Part shown: positions 39,979-51,285 of the stretch, piece by piece
Layout of the letters: each line of letters opens with the position of its first letter
Position numbering within the stretch: the stretch's first letter is position 1
From: Akkermansia muciniphila
Lineage (GTDB): Bacteria > Verrucomicrobiota > Verrucomicrobiia > Verrucomicrobiales > Akkermansiaceae
NCBI RefSeq assembly: GCF_030848305.1
Contig: NZ_CP114598.1
Span: 992,001 to 1,056,000 of the forward strand
Length of the DNA stretch: 64,000 bases
Reading direction: 5' to 3'
Program-made: the position numbers and the translations under genes
Notes under the pieces: model-generated
The model's database searches: none
Seen by the model: only the letters and a program-made list of their open reading frames with translations
Told to the model about the DNA's origin: nothing

Positions 39979-40533
39979 ATGAAGAGCATTGTAACAATTA
40001 GTTCGGCATGTGCCCTGGCATTTGCAGGTATGGCTTTCGCCCAGGATGCCCCGGCTCCGGCGCCCGCGCCGGCCGCTGAAACCCCTGCCGCGCCCGCTGC
40101 GCCGGCTGCTGAAGTTTCCAAGGAAGCGAAGGAAGCCGCCGATCAGATGCTGGCGTTGATGAAGGAAATGTCCGCCACGCTCAGCACGGTGAAGGACAAG
40201 GCTACTGCAGACGCGGCTGCGGAAAAGATGGCGAAGATTAATGAAAAGGGAGAAGCCCTTTCCAAAAGCGCCCAGAAGGTCCAGGCTGAAATGGATGCCG
40301 CCATGCAGGCGCGCCAGGCCGAGCTTCTGCCCATTTTCATGGGCATGATGACCGACATGCAGCGTTTGCAGCAGGCCGACTTTTACGGAAGCCAGGCTCT
40401 GAAGGACGCCATGAAGCAGACCGGCGCCGCCGGTCCGGAAGAAGATGTGGAAGTGGAGGAAGAGGTGGAAGTGGAAGCAGTTCCGGCCCCCGCTCCCGCT
40501 CAGAAGGAAGCGTCTGCCCCCGCGGCCAAGTAA
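39979..40533 (+). CDS. Secreted Ala/Pro-rich helical protein
   Basis: 184 residues from ATG 39979. A signal peptide ends near A-F-A-Q-D (cleavage about residue 21). A low-complexity A/P stretch (about 22-45) leads to a charged alpha-helical body with many K, E, A and M residues, then an acidic segment (E-E-D-V-E-V-E-E) and a P/A tail. No family is recognised. Composition suggests a periplasmic coiled-coil or stress protein. A strong terminator follows at once. Confidence 0.75.
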   Translation: MKSIVTISSACALAFAGMAFAQDAPAPAPAPAAETPAAPAAPAAEVSKEAKEAADQMLALMKEMSATLSTVKDKATADAAAEKMAKINEKGEALSKSAQKVQAEMDAAMQARQAELLPIFMGMMTDMQRLQQADFYGSQALKDAMKQTGAAGPEEDVEVEEEVEVEAVPAPAPAQKEASAPAAK

Positions 40534-40555
40534 CTTTCTTTTTCAGGATTGTTTC

Positions 40556-40590
40556 TCCTCCGGCATTGCAGGATGCCGGAGGATTTTTTT
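40556..40590 (+). terminator. Intrinsic terminator
   Basis: TCCTCCGGCAT (40556-40566) pairs perfectly with ATGCCGGAGGA (40573-40583) over a 6-nt loop and is followed by T7 (40584-40590). Confidence 0.92.
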
Positions 40591-40697
40591 ATGGCAGGGC
40601 CGGCTGAAAAGGCCACGGAAGGTATGACTCAGGCGTCTGCGGTATGACTGGCTGAATGGAGGATTATGCCCGGAACACCTGAAGGCGGTTGGAAACA

Positions 40698-40730
40698 GGC
40701 AGGCCGCCTCCGTTTCCGGGGCGGCCTGCC
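40698..40730 (-). terminator. Hairpin after the M42 peptidase gene
   Basis: GGCAGGCCGCC (40698-40708) pairs with GGCGGCCTGCC (40720-40730), an 11-bp stem, 29 nt past the peptidase stop on the minus strand. The T content after it is modest. Confidence 0.6.
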
Positions 40731-40759
40731 GGGAGATGATGGATTAATGGCCAGATTTG

Positions 40760-41887
40760 TTATTTGGCCTTTTTCTTCTTGGCGGCGGCTTTGGTGGCTT
40801 TGGCAGGTTTTTCCGCCGGGCATTCGTTGACGGAGTTCCAGGACCAGTCCCATTTGTCCACGTTCATGGCACAGGCGGTCAGGAGCGCTACGGAAGCGTC
40901 CAGATCGTCCTTGTGAGCCATTTCAATAACCTGGTGCACATTGCGGGTGGGTACGGAAATAGCCCCGGCAATGGAGCCGCCCGGAACGAATTTCTGCATG
41001 GCGCCGGCGTCCGTGCCTCCCGCCGGCAGCATTTCCGTCTGCCATTTAATTTTGTGGGCGTCTGCCATGGCCTTCATGAACTTGACCATGCGGCGGTCCG
41101 CAATGACGGAACCGTCATACAGCTTGATGGCGGCGCCTGCGCCCAGGTGGGAAACCTGGTCGTGCGCCGGAGTTCCGGGAATGTCGCAGGCGATGGTGAC
41201 GTCCAGGGCAATGGAGAAGTCCGGCTGGATGTCCAGCGTGCCGGCCTGCGCGCCCCTCAGGCCCACTTCTTCCTGAACGGTAAAGGCGGCCACGAAGTTG
41301 CAGGAAGGCTTTTTCTTGGAAGCTTTGATGGCGCGGAGGGCTTCAATCAGCACGTAGCACCCGGCGCGGTTGTCCAGGGATTTGACGTTCACGCAATCCC
41401 CCATTTCCACCAAATCCCGTTCGCGGGTAACGGAGTCGCCCACGGAAACGTATTTTTCCACTTCCTCCTTGCTCATGCCCAGGTCAATGAAGAAATCGGT
41501 CACTTCCGGCAGCTTGGTGCGTTCCGCCGGGGACATGACGTGGATGGGTTTCACGCCCATGACGCCGATGAGGTCTTTTTTGCCGTGGACGATGACGCGC
41601 TGGGCCGTCAGCGTCTTGGCGTCAAAGCCGCCCAGAGGCAGGAATTTGATAAACCCTTTGTCGTCAATGTGGCGGACCATGAACCCGATTTCATCCATGT
41701 GGGCGGCGGCCATCATGGTCTTTTCCGTGTTCTTGCCTTCCACGATGGCAATCACGCTGCCCATGTTGTCCACGCGCACGGCGTCCACCAGCGGGGCCAC
41801 TTCCTGAATGATGAAATCGCGGATTTTGTCTTCAAACCCCGGAGCGCCCGGAGTCACGCAAACCTGACGAAGCAGTTCCAAATTCAT
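40760..41887 (-). CDS. M42-family metallo-aminopeptidase
   Basis: 375 residues. It carries the co-catalytic zinc motifs of the M42 (glutamyl/deblocking aminopeptidase, formerly CelM) family: A-A-H-M-D-E-I-G-F-M, S-L-D-N-R-A-G-C, T-V-Q-E-E-V-G-L-R-G and D-V-T. These cytoplasmic enzymes form large tetrahedral shells and trim peptides. The last 15 or so residues are a Lys/Ala tail (K-A-A-A-K-K-K-K-A-K) beyond the usual family end, of unknown purpose. It appears monocistronic. Confidence 0.92.
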   Translation of the reverse strand: MNLELLRQVCVTPGAPGFEDKIRDFIIQEVAPLVDAVRVDNMGSVIAIVEGKNTEKTMMAAAHMDEIGFMVRHIDDKGFIKFLPLGGFDAKTLTAQRVIVHGKKDLIGVMGVKPIHVMSPAERTKLPEVTDFFIDLGMSKEEVEKYVSVGDSVTRERDLVEMGDCVNVKSLDNRAGCYVLIEALRAIKASKKKPSCNFVAAFTVQEEVGLRGAQAGTLDIQPDFSIALDVTIACDIPGTPAHDQVSHLGAGAAIKLYDGSVIADRRMVKFMKAMADAHKIKWQTEMLPAGGTDAGAMQKFVPGGSIAGAISVPTRNVHQVIEMAHKDDLDASVALLTACAMNVDKWDWSWNSVNECPAEKPAKATKAAAKKKKAK

Positions 41888-41977
41888 AATGCCGTCAATG
41901 TAATGGTTTTCATGAAGGTTGGCTAGCCCATAATGCGGCCTTCGGAAGGAGACGCCGCAGGAGCCCGTCCGCCGCGC

Positions 41978-46101
<4,124 letters not shown>

Positions 46102-46140
46102 GCAATCACTTTCCCGTCTGCGGCGGAACAAGTAAAGAGG

Positions 46141-46174
46141 AAAAAACATGCCGGTCCCGCATGGAACCGGCATG
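46141..46174 (-). terminator. Terminator of mscL
   Basis: On the minus strand CATGCCGGT pairs with ACCGGCATG (9-bp stem, 10-nt loop) and runs straight into TTTTTT (plus 46141-46146). It starts 16 nt past the mscL stop. Confidence 0.9.
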
Positions 46175-46190
46175 AACCGTTCAAAAGAAC

Positions 46191-46604
46191 TTATTTGGCG
46201 TCCGCCTGTTTTTGCAGGATGTCCCGGATCTGTTCCAGAAGGATGACGTCATCCGGCTTGGGAGCAGGGGCGGCCGGAGCTTCTTCGCTCTTGCGCCTCA
46301 GGGCTCCGATCAGCTTGATGGCTACAAAGACGGAGAAGGCGATGATGAGGAAGTCAATGGTCGCCTGGAGCAATTCACCGTATTTTAATTCCACATCGCC
46401 CAGTTTCAGCACCAGGTATGCCAGGTTGACTCCGGAAGTAAGGTAACCGATGATGGGGGTGATAATGCTGGAGACGAAGACGGAGACGATTTTATTGAAT
46501 GCGCCGCCGATGACGACAGCCACCGCCAGGTCAATAACGTTCCCTTTAAGGGCGAATGCCTTGAATTCTTCCAGAAAGCCTTTGAGGTTGAAAAAATGAG
46601 CCAT
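46191..46604 (-). CDS. mscL: Large-conductance mechanosensitive channel
   Basis: 137 residues, typical length. N-terminal F-K-A-F-A-L-K-G-N-V-I-D-L-A-V-A-V-V-I-G gives the first transmembrane helix and pore constriction; a second helix (I-D-F-L-I-I-A-F-S-V-F) and a cytoplasmic C-terminal helix bundle (L-L-E-Q-I-R-D-I-L) follow. An A-P-A-A-P-A-P linker separates them. It opens under membrane tension to release solutes on osmotic downshock. Confidence 0.97.
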   Translation of the reverse strand: MAHFFNLKGFLEEFKAFALKGNVIDLAVAVVIGGAFNKIVSVFVSSIITPIIGYLTSGVNLAYLVLKLGDVELKYGELLQATIDFLIIAFSVFVAIKLIGALRRKSEEAPAAPAPKPDDVILLEQIRDILQKQADAK

Positions 46605-46792
46605 AGTGAATTATTACTGGTTGCGGTGATTATTCTGCCTTTAAAATGATAAAAGAAAAGAAAAATGAATGGTCGCCGGACAAAGATATGACCGTCTTCC
46701 GGGATAAAATGCGGGAATCATGACGTGGCTCCCAAAAAAATCATTTACAGACGGGGCCAGAAGCGCAAACTACGCCCATATTACCTTAACTT

Positions 46793-48049
46793 ATGAACAC
46801 AGAAGAAAAGCTCAACCAGTACGTACTCCATTCCTATAGCCGTTATCCCATGGCTGCCGTCCGCGGGGAAGGCTCCCGACTGTGGGACAGCACGGGGAAG
46901 TGCTATCTGGACTTCTGTGCCGGCATTGCGACCTGCGTGCTCGGGCACTGCCACCCTGCGGTGACGCAGGCCCTGCAGAAGCAGGCCGCCACCCTGGTAC
47001 ATTGCTCCAACCTGTACCAGATCCCCCAGCAGGCGGATCTGGCGGAATTCATCGTGACCAAATGCGTGGAGCGTCCGGGGAAAATCTTTTTCTCCAACAG
47101 CGGTGCGGAATCCAATGACGGTTTAATCAAAGTAGCTCGCCGTTACGGGCACCGCAAGCCCCAGCCGGACGGCAAGCCCCGTTATGAGGTGCTCACGTTC
47201 AACAAATCCTTCCACGGAAGGACGCTGGGCAGCATGTCCGCCACGGGGCAGGATAAAATCAAAATCGGCTTTGACCCCATGCTGCCGGGATTCCGCCATT
47301 TGCCTTTCAACGATCTGGAAACGGCCCGCGAAGCCATCAGGCCGGAAACGGTGGCCTTCATGCTGGAGACCGTCCAGGGAGAAGGAGGGGTCAACTGCGT
47401 GACCCCGGAATTTCTGCGCGGACTGGCGCAGTTGTGCAGGGAGCACGATCTTCTGCTGTTGATGGATGAAGTGCAGTGCGGCTTTGGCCGCTGCGGCGAC
47501 ATCATGGGATGGCGCGCCGTGGCTTCGGACGTGGAGCCGGACGGCGTTTCCTGGGCCAAGGCTCTCGGCGGCGGGTTCCCCATCGGCGGCTTCTGGATTT
47601 CCGGCCGCGCCATTGACGGCCAGGGTACGGAGCTTTCCTCCATCATGGACCCCGGTTCCCATGGCTCCACGTATGGAGGCAATCCGCTCGGCACTGCGGT
47701 AGGCCTGGCCGTGCTGCGGGAGGTTGTTTCCCAGGGACTCCCGGAGAGGGCGCGGCGCTTGGGCGCGGCAATTCGCAAGGAAATAGAATCCTGGAACCTG
47801 CCTGTTGTCCAGGGCGTGCGTGGGCTGGGCCTGCTGCTGGGCATTGGCCTGAACCCGGAAATGGTGGCCGCGCCGGAGGGCAAGACGATTGCCTCCGTAG
47901 TGGTGGAGGCCCTGCGGCAGGAAGGGCTGCTTTCCGTTCCCGCCGGGCCGGAAACCGTCCGTCTGCTGCCGCCGCTGAACGTAAGTGAAGAGGAAATCCA
48001 GCAGGCTCTGGCCATCATCAGGCGCGTGCTTAAAACGTACGCCAAATAG
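46793..48049 (+). CDS. argD: Acetylornithine aminotransferase
   Basis: 418 residues. Class III PLP aminotransferase: L-D-F-C-A-G-I-A-T-C near the N-terminus, F-S-N-S-G-A-E-S-N, S-F-H-G-R-T, D-E-V-Q-C-G-F-G-R, and the PLP lysine K256 in S-W-A-K-A-L-G-G-G. Catalyses acetylornithine formation in arginine synthesis. Other members of the family (ornithine, succinylornithine or 4-aminobutyrate aminotransferases) are close, so substrate assignment is by best resemblance. The ACT-domain gene starts 27 nt downstream. Confidence 0.88.
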   Translation: MNTEEKLNQYVLHSYSRYPMAAVRGEGSRLWDSTGKCYLDFCAGIATCVLGHCHPAVTQALQKQAATLVHCSNLYQIPQQADLAEFIVTKCVERPGKIFFSNSGAESNDGLIKVARRYGHRKPQPDGKPRYEVLTFNKSFHGRTLGSMSATGQDKIKIGFDPMLPGFRHLPFNDLETAREAIRPETVAFMLETVQGEGGVNCVTPEFLRGLAQLCREHDLLLLMDEVQCGFGRCGDIMGWRAVASDVEPDGVSWAKALGGGFPIGGFWISGRAIDGQGTELSSIMDPGSHGSTYGGNPLGTAVGLAVLREVVSQGLPERARRLGAAIRKEIESWNLPVVQGVRGLGLLLGIGLNPEMVAAPEGKTIASVVVEALRQEGLLSVPAGPETVRLLPPLNVSEEEIQQALAIIRRVLKTYAK

Positions 48050-48076
48050 AACGCCGCCCCTATTTGCTTTATTGTT

Positions 48077-48535
48077 ATGAAGGAAGAAGCCATTAAAGCC
48101 CCCGGCAGCACGATAAAGCAATATTCCATCATGCTCCAGAACCGGGTGGGGGCCCTGACCGCCCTCCTCGGCCTGCTGGACATGCACGGCATTTTCTGCC
48201 TGGGATTCAGCATGCAGGACTGCCATGAGGCGACCATTGCGCGCCTGATTGTCAGCGATCCGGAACGGACGTCTGAAATTTTTCTGGAGAAGGGTATTTG
48301 CTATACGGAATCCGGGGTGCTGGTGGCGGTGCTCCGCCATGGCCCCGCAGACCTCAAAAAATGCCTGGATGCGCTGTACGCCGCGGAAATGAACGTCAAC
48401 TTTCTCTATCCCCTGCTGCCTTGCGTGAGGCGCGGGTCTCTGGTGGCTCTTCACGTGGAGGATCTCAACTTCGGGCGCACCGTGCTGAATTCCAGCGGCA
48501 TCAAAGTCCTGTTCCAGCAGGACCTCAGCCGGTAG
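48077..48535 (+). CDS. ACT-domain protein
   Basis: 152 residues. The N-terminus Y-S-I-M-L-Q-N-R-V-G-A-L-T-A-L-L-G-L-L is the ligand-binding start of an ACT domain; a second ACT-like segment follows (residues about 80-145). Free-standing ACT proteins usually bind amino acids and regulate enzymes. It follows argD by 27 nt and is probably co-transcribed, so an amino-acid-linked regulatory role is inferred. Confidence 0.75.
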   Translation: MKEEAIKAPGSTIKQYSIMLQNRVGALTALLGLLDMHGIFCLGFSMQDCHEATIARLIVSDPERTSEIFLEKGICYTESGVLVAVLRHGPADLKKCLDALYAAEMNVNFLYPLLPCVRRGSLVALHVEDLNFGRTVLNSSGIKVLFQQDLSR

Positions 48536-48621
48536 GAATGGCCGTTTTCCCTTTCTTCCCCGCTTCCCTGTTCAGGAGCGTTTTCCCCAAGCGCCTCAAG
48601 GGGTTGCCCGTTTTTTTCGCC

Positions 48622-48649
48622 TTGACGGGAGGGGAAAACATGGTATGGT
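48622..48649 (+). promoter_or_regulatory. Promoter of efp
   Basis: TTGACG, a 16-nt spacer and TATGGT (48644-48649), then ATG 48659 after 9 nt. The predicted transcript start is within about 3 nt of the start codon, and the only purine-rich stretch (GGGAGGGG) lies inside the spacer, so it would not be in the mRNA. Confidence 0.6.
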
Positions 48650-48658
48650 ACGGGCCGC

Positions 48659-49225
48659 ATGGCAAAAGTACCCGTAATCAATCTTCGCAAGGGACACGCG
48701 GTCAATTACAACAATGACGTTTGCGTTGTAGTCAGCATGGAGCACAAGTGCCCCCCCCGCATGGCTTCCTATGTGCAAATGAGCATCCGCAGCATTTCCA
48801 CTAAAAAGGTATATAACCTTCGCCTGACTTCCAATGAATCCCTGGAAGGCGTCAACCTCGCCCGTGAGGAATATGAGTTCAGCTACATTGACGGCATGGG
48901 TTATCACTTCATGAATCCGGATACATACGAAGACATCACCGTGTCTCCGGAAATCGTGGAACCCGTCAAGGATTATCTGATGGAAGGCAATATCTACATC
49001 CTGCTTTTCACGGATGAAACGGTCGTTTCCGTGGAACTCCCCGCCGCCATCACCATGGAAGTGGCGGAAGCTCCTGAAGGCGTCAAGGGTGACAGCGCGA
49101 ACAATGTTTACAAATCCGCCACAATGACCACCGGACTGGTGGTGCAGGTGCCCCTGTTCATCAAGCCCGGTGAAAAGATTTCCGTAAAAACGGAAGACGG
49201 TTCCTATCTGGGCCGCGTAAACTGA
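48659..49225 (+). CDS. efp: Elongation factor P
   Basis: 188 residues with the three EF-P beta domains; Y-H-F-M-N-P-D-T-Y-E-D-I and the C-terminal T-G-L-V-V-Q-V-P-L-F are conserved. EF-P relieves ribosome stalling at proline runs. The tip loop that reaches the peptidyl-transfer centre reads E-H-K-C-P-P-R-M-A-S, with Arg at position 34. Most EF-P proteins carry Lys there (lysylated via EpmA), and some carry Arg (rhamnosylated via EarP). The flanking P-P and M differ from both common types. No modification gene is in the window. Confidence 0.95.
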   Translation: MAKVPVINLRKGHAVNYNNDVCVVVSMEHKCPPRMASYVQMSIRSISTKKVYNLRLTSNESLEGVNLAREEYEFSYIDGMGYHFMNPDTYEDITVSPEIVEPVKDYLMEGNIYILLFTDETVVSVELPAAITMEVAEAPEGVKGDSANNVYKSATMTTGLVVQVPLFIKPGEKISVKTEDGSYLGRVN

Positions 49226-49252
49226 TCCGTCCCTCTTTCCGTTATTTGAAGG

Positions 49253-49285
49253 GCCCCGTCCGGTTTGTCCGGATGGGGCTTTTTT
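49253..49285 (+). terminator. Terminator of efp
   Basis: GCCCCGTCCGG (49253-49263) pairs with CCGGATGGGGC (49269-49279), with one G-T pair, followed by T6 (49280-49285). It lies 27 nt past the efp stop. Confidence 0.92.
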
Positions 49286-49388
49286 CATGCCGGAATTCCG
49301 CAGGAAAAGACCAGCGGGCGGTCCGGAGTGAAGGCTTTACTTTCAGAGGCGTTTCCAGTAAGCCATTTCCATCAGATTATTTTTCGCC

Positions 49389-50042
49389 ATGAAAAATCTT
49401 ATTGTTTTGTTGTGGATGGGGCTTCTGGCCGTTTTTCTGCCGGCGGACGGCTTTTCCGCTGTAAAGCTGGCCTGTCTGGGAGACAGCATTACTGCCGGGC
49501 TGGGAGTCAGGAAAGAAGAGTGCTGGGTGTCCCGTGCGGCGGAGGCTCTGGGCAAGAAGGCGGAGGTGGGCAACTTCGGCGTATCGGCCCGTTGTCTGCT
49601 GTTCAAGGGGGATCGTCCTATTACGCGGGAAAAGGCTTATCGTGATGCTTTGGCGTTCCAACCTGACATTTTATTGGTGGGGTTGGGCACCAATGACAGC
49701 AAAAAAGTGAATTGGAGCCACAAGGAAGATTTTGTAAGCAATTATAAGGAAGTCATCGCAGAATTCCGGAAGCGGAACCCCAGGCTGAAAGTGTACTGCC
49801 TGCTTCCTGTCCCGTCACAGGAAGCCAGGGCCGGGGGAATCAGCAGGGAATGCATTGAAAAGGAGGTTATTCCTCTTATCAGGCAGGCGGCGAAAAGCAC
49901 CGGATCCAAAGTGATTGATCTCAACAAGGTGATGCAGGGCCGTGAAAGCCTGCTGGCGGATGGCGTGCATCCTAACGCAGAGGGCCACGCCCTTATGGCG
50001 GAACATGTTCTTCTGGTTCTCAAGGGGAAAGCTAAAGAATAA
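49389..50042 (+). CDS. Secreted SGNH/GDSL esterase
   Basis: 217 residues with a signal peptide to about G-F-S-A. Block I is L-G-D-S-I-T (nucleophile S33), block III G-T-N-D and block V D191-G-V-H194-P-N, all intact, so it should be active. It resembles TesA-like lysophospholipase/arylesterases of Gram-negative bacteria. Envelope lipid or glycan-ester hydrolysis is the likely role. It stands alone between the efp terminator and the convergent GH16 gene. Confidence 0.88.
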   Translation: MKNLIVLLWMGLLAVFLPADGFSAVKLACLGDSITAGLGVRKEECWVSRAAEALGKKAEVGNFGVSARCLLFKGDRPITREKAYRDALAFQPDILLVGLGTNDSKKVNWSHKEDFVSNYKEVIAEFRKRNPRLKVYCLLPVPSQEARAGGISRECIEKEVIPLIRQAAKSTGSKVIDLNKVMQGRESLLADGVHPNAEGHALMAEHVLLVLKGKAKE

Positions 50043-50171
50043 CGGCCGGCCTCCCGTTCCCGAAGGATGGGAACCGAGGGATAGAGGCATCATGCCTGTG
50101 GGAGTATTTTTGCTCCGGCTATCCCATGCGCCGCAATTCCTGCTCTTGTTCCCGTTTCCGGAAAAGGACGG

Positions 50172-51112
50172 TTACTTTTCCGTCCGGTATGGAATGGTTC
50201 CCTTATGGGGGGAGTCCTTTTTCTGGTAAATGCGAACGTAGTCTATTTCATATTTCTGGGGAAGCGGCAGTTTGCCCAGATCTCCGCCGGTGGCGCCCAG
50301 GGCCAGGTTCAGGATGATGTAGTGCGGCTGACGGAAGGGGTTGGCGATTTCCTTGTAAGAAGCATTGACGATATTATCCAGGGGAGTCCGGTTCAGCAGA
50401 ATATCGTCCGCATACAGGCGCACTTCCTGTTCGTCCCAGTCCATACGGAAGACATGGAAGCTGTCCGCCCAGTCCGCGTGTTTTTCCTGAAGCCATTTGA
50501 GCGGCGTGTAAGTGGTGCTCCATTTGCCCACGTGTTTTTTGGGGAACCCCAGCAGAGATTGGCCAGATAGGTGGACTGGTAATACTCCATGATATCTATT
50601 TCCCCGCACATGGGCCACTTTTCCTTGACGCCCAGGGTCCAGAAAGCAGGCCACATGCCTTCCCGCGGGCTGAATCTGGCCCGGATTTCAAACCGCCCGT
50701 ACAACCAGGAAAATTTGCCGCGCGTCGTCAGGGAGGCAGAGGTGTATTCCGCCTCCTTCCGCGTCGTCTGCCAGTTTTTCCCCGCCGGATCGTAATGGGG
50801 ATTGGCATGTTTTTCCTTCCTGCCTTCAATAATCAGCATGCCGTCTTTGCAACAGGCGTTTTCCGGCTGGTACCATTGCGCTTCCTTGTTGCGGACGAAA
50901 CCGTGTTCATAATTCCATTTGGCGGGGTCCGGACGGCCGTCTTTGTCGAATTCGTCGTGCCAGACAAGTTCGTAATCGGAATAATCCGCTTTTTCCACGA
51001 CTCTCTCCGTTTTTTTGACGCCGTCTCCGTGGAGGGTGTAAAGCTGGGCGTGGAGGGGGGTGGACAACAAGGCCGCGCTGGCCAGGACTTTGAATAAAGG
51101 AGGCATGTTCAT
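50172..51112 (-). pseudogene. GH16 endo-glycosidase with a one-base frameshift
   Basis: Reading in from ATG 51112, a signal peptide (to about L-H-A-Q) is followed by a laminarinase-type GH16 domain including the catalytic E171-I-D173-I-M-E176. The frame fails near residue 190 at an A6 run (plus T6, 50535-50540). Adding one A restores S-P-K-K-H-V-G-K-W and a full domain continuing to 50172. The 3' part, read in the second frame, keeps the usual W-x-x-D-S-F-H-V-F-R-M-D-W-D-E strand. A. muciniphila GH16 enzymes have been shown to act as endo-O-glycanases on mucin poly-LacNAc, so that is a plausible ancestral role. Phase variation, decay or a base-calling error would all explain the break. Confidence 0.75.
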
Positions 51113-51187
51113 GGTGGAAAATAAAGGTGTTTGTTACTGGTACGGGGCTGCGGGCGTTTTTTTGTCATTTTTTATCAGAAAGGGTTG

Positions 51188-51240
51188 AAGCCGCGAAAGC
51201 GGCTTGAGAAACGGAATAGATGTGTTAGAGCCAACTAACA
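51188..51240. promoter_or_regulatory. Two dyads between divergent GH16 and copA
   Basis: AAGCCGC-GAAA-GCGGCTT (51188-51205) is a 7-bp stem with a GNRA tetraloop, likely an RNA hairpin. TGTTAG-N6-CTAACA (51223-51240) is a perfect 6-bp inverted repeat with operator-like spacing, 45 nt ahead of copA. It does not match the CopY box (TACAnnTGTA) and I cannot name a regulator. It is the best candidate copper-control site. Confidence 0.5.
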
Positions 51241-51285
51241 GTATGGGGCCTTATCTGGACCCGGAACATCAGACACTCCGTTTTA

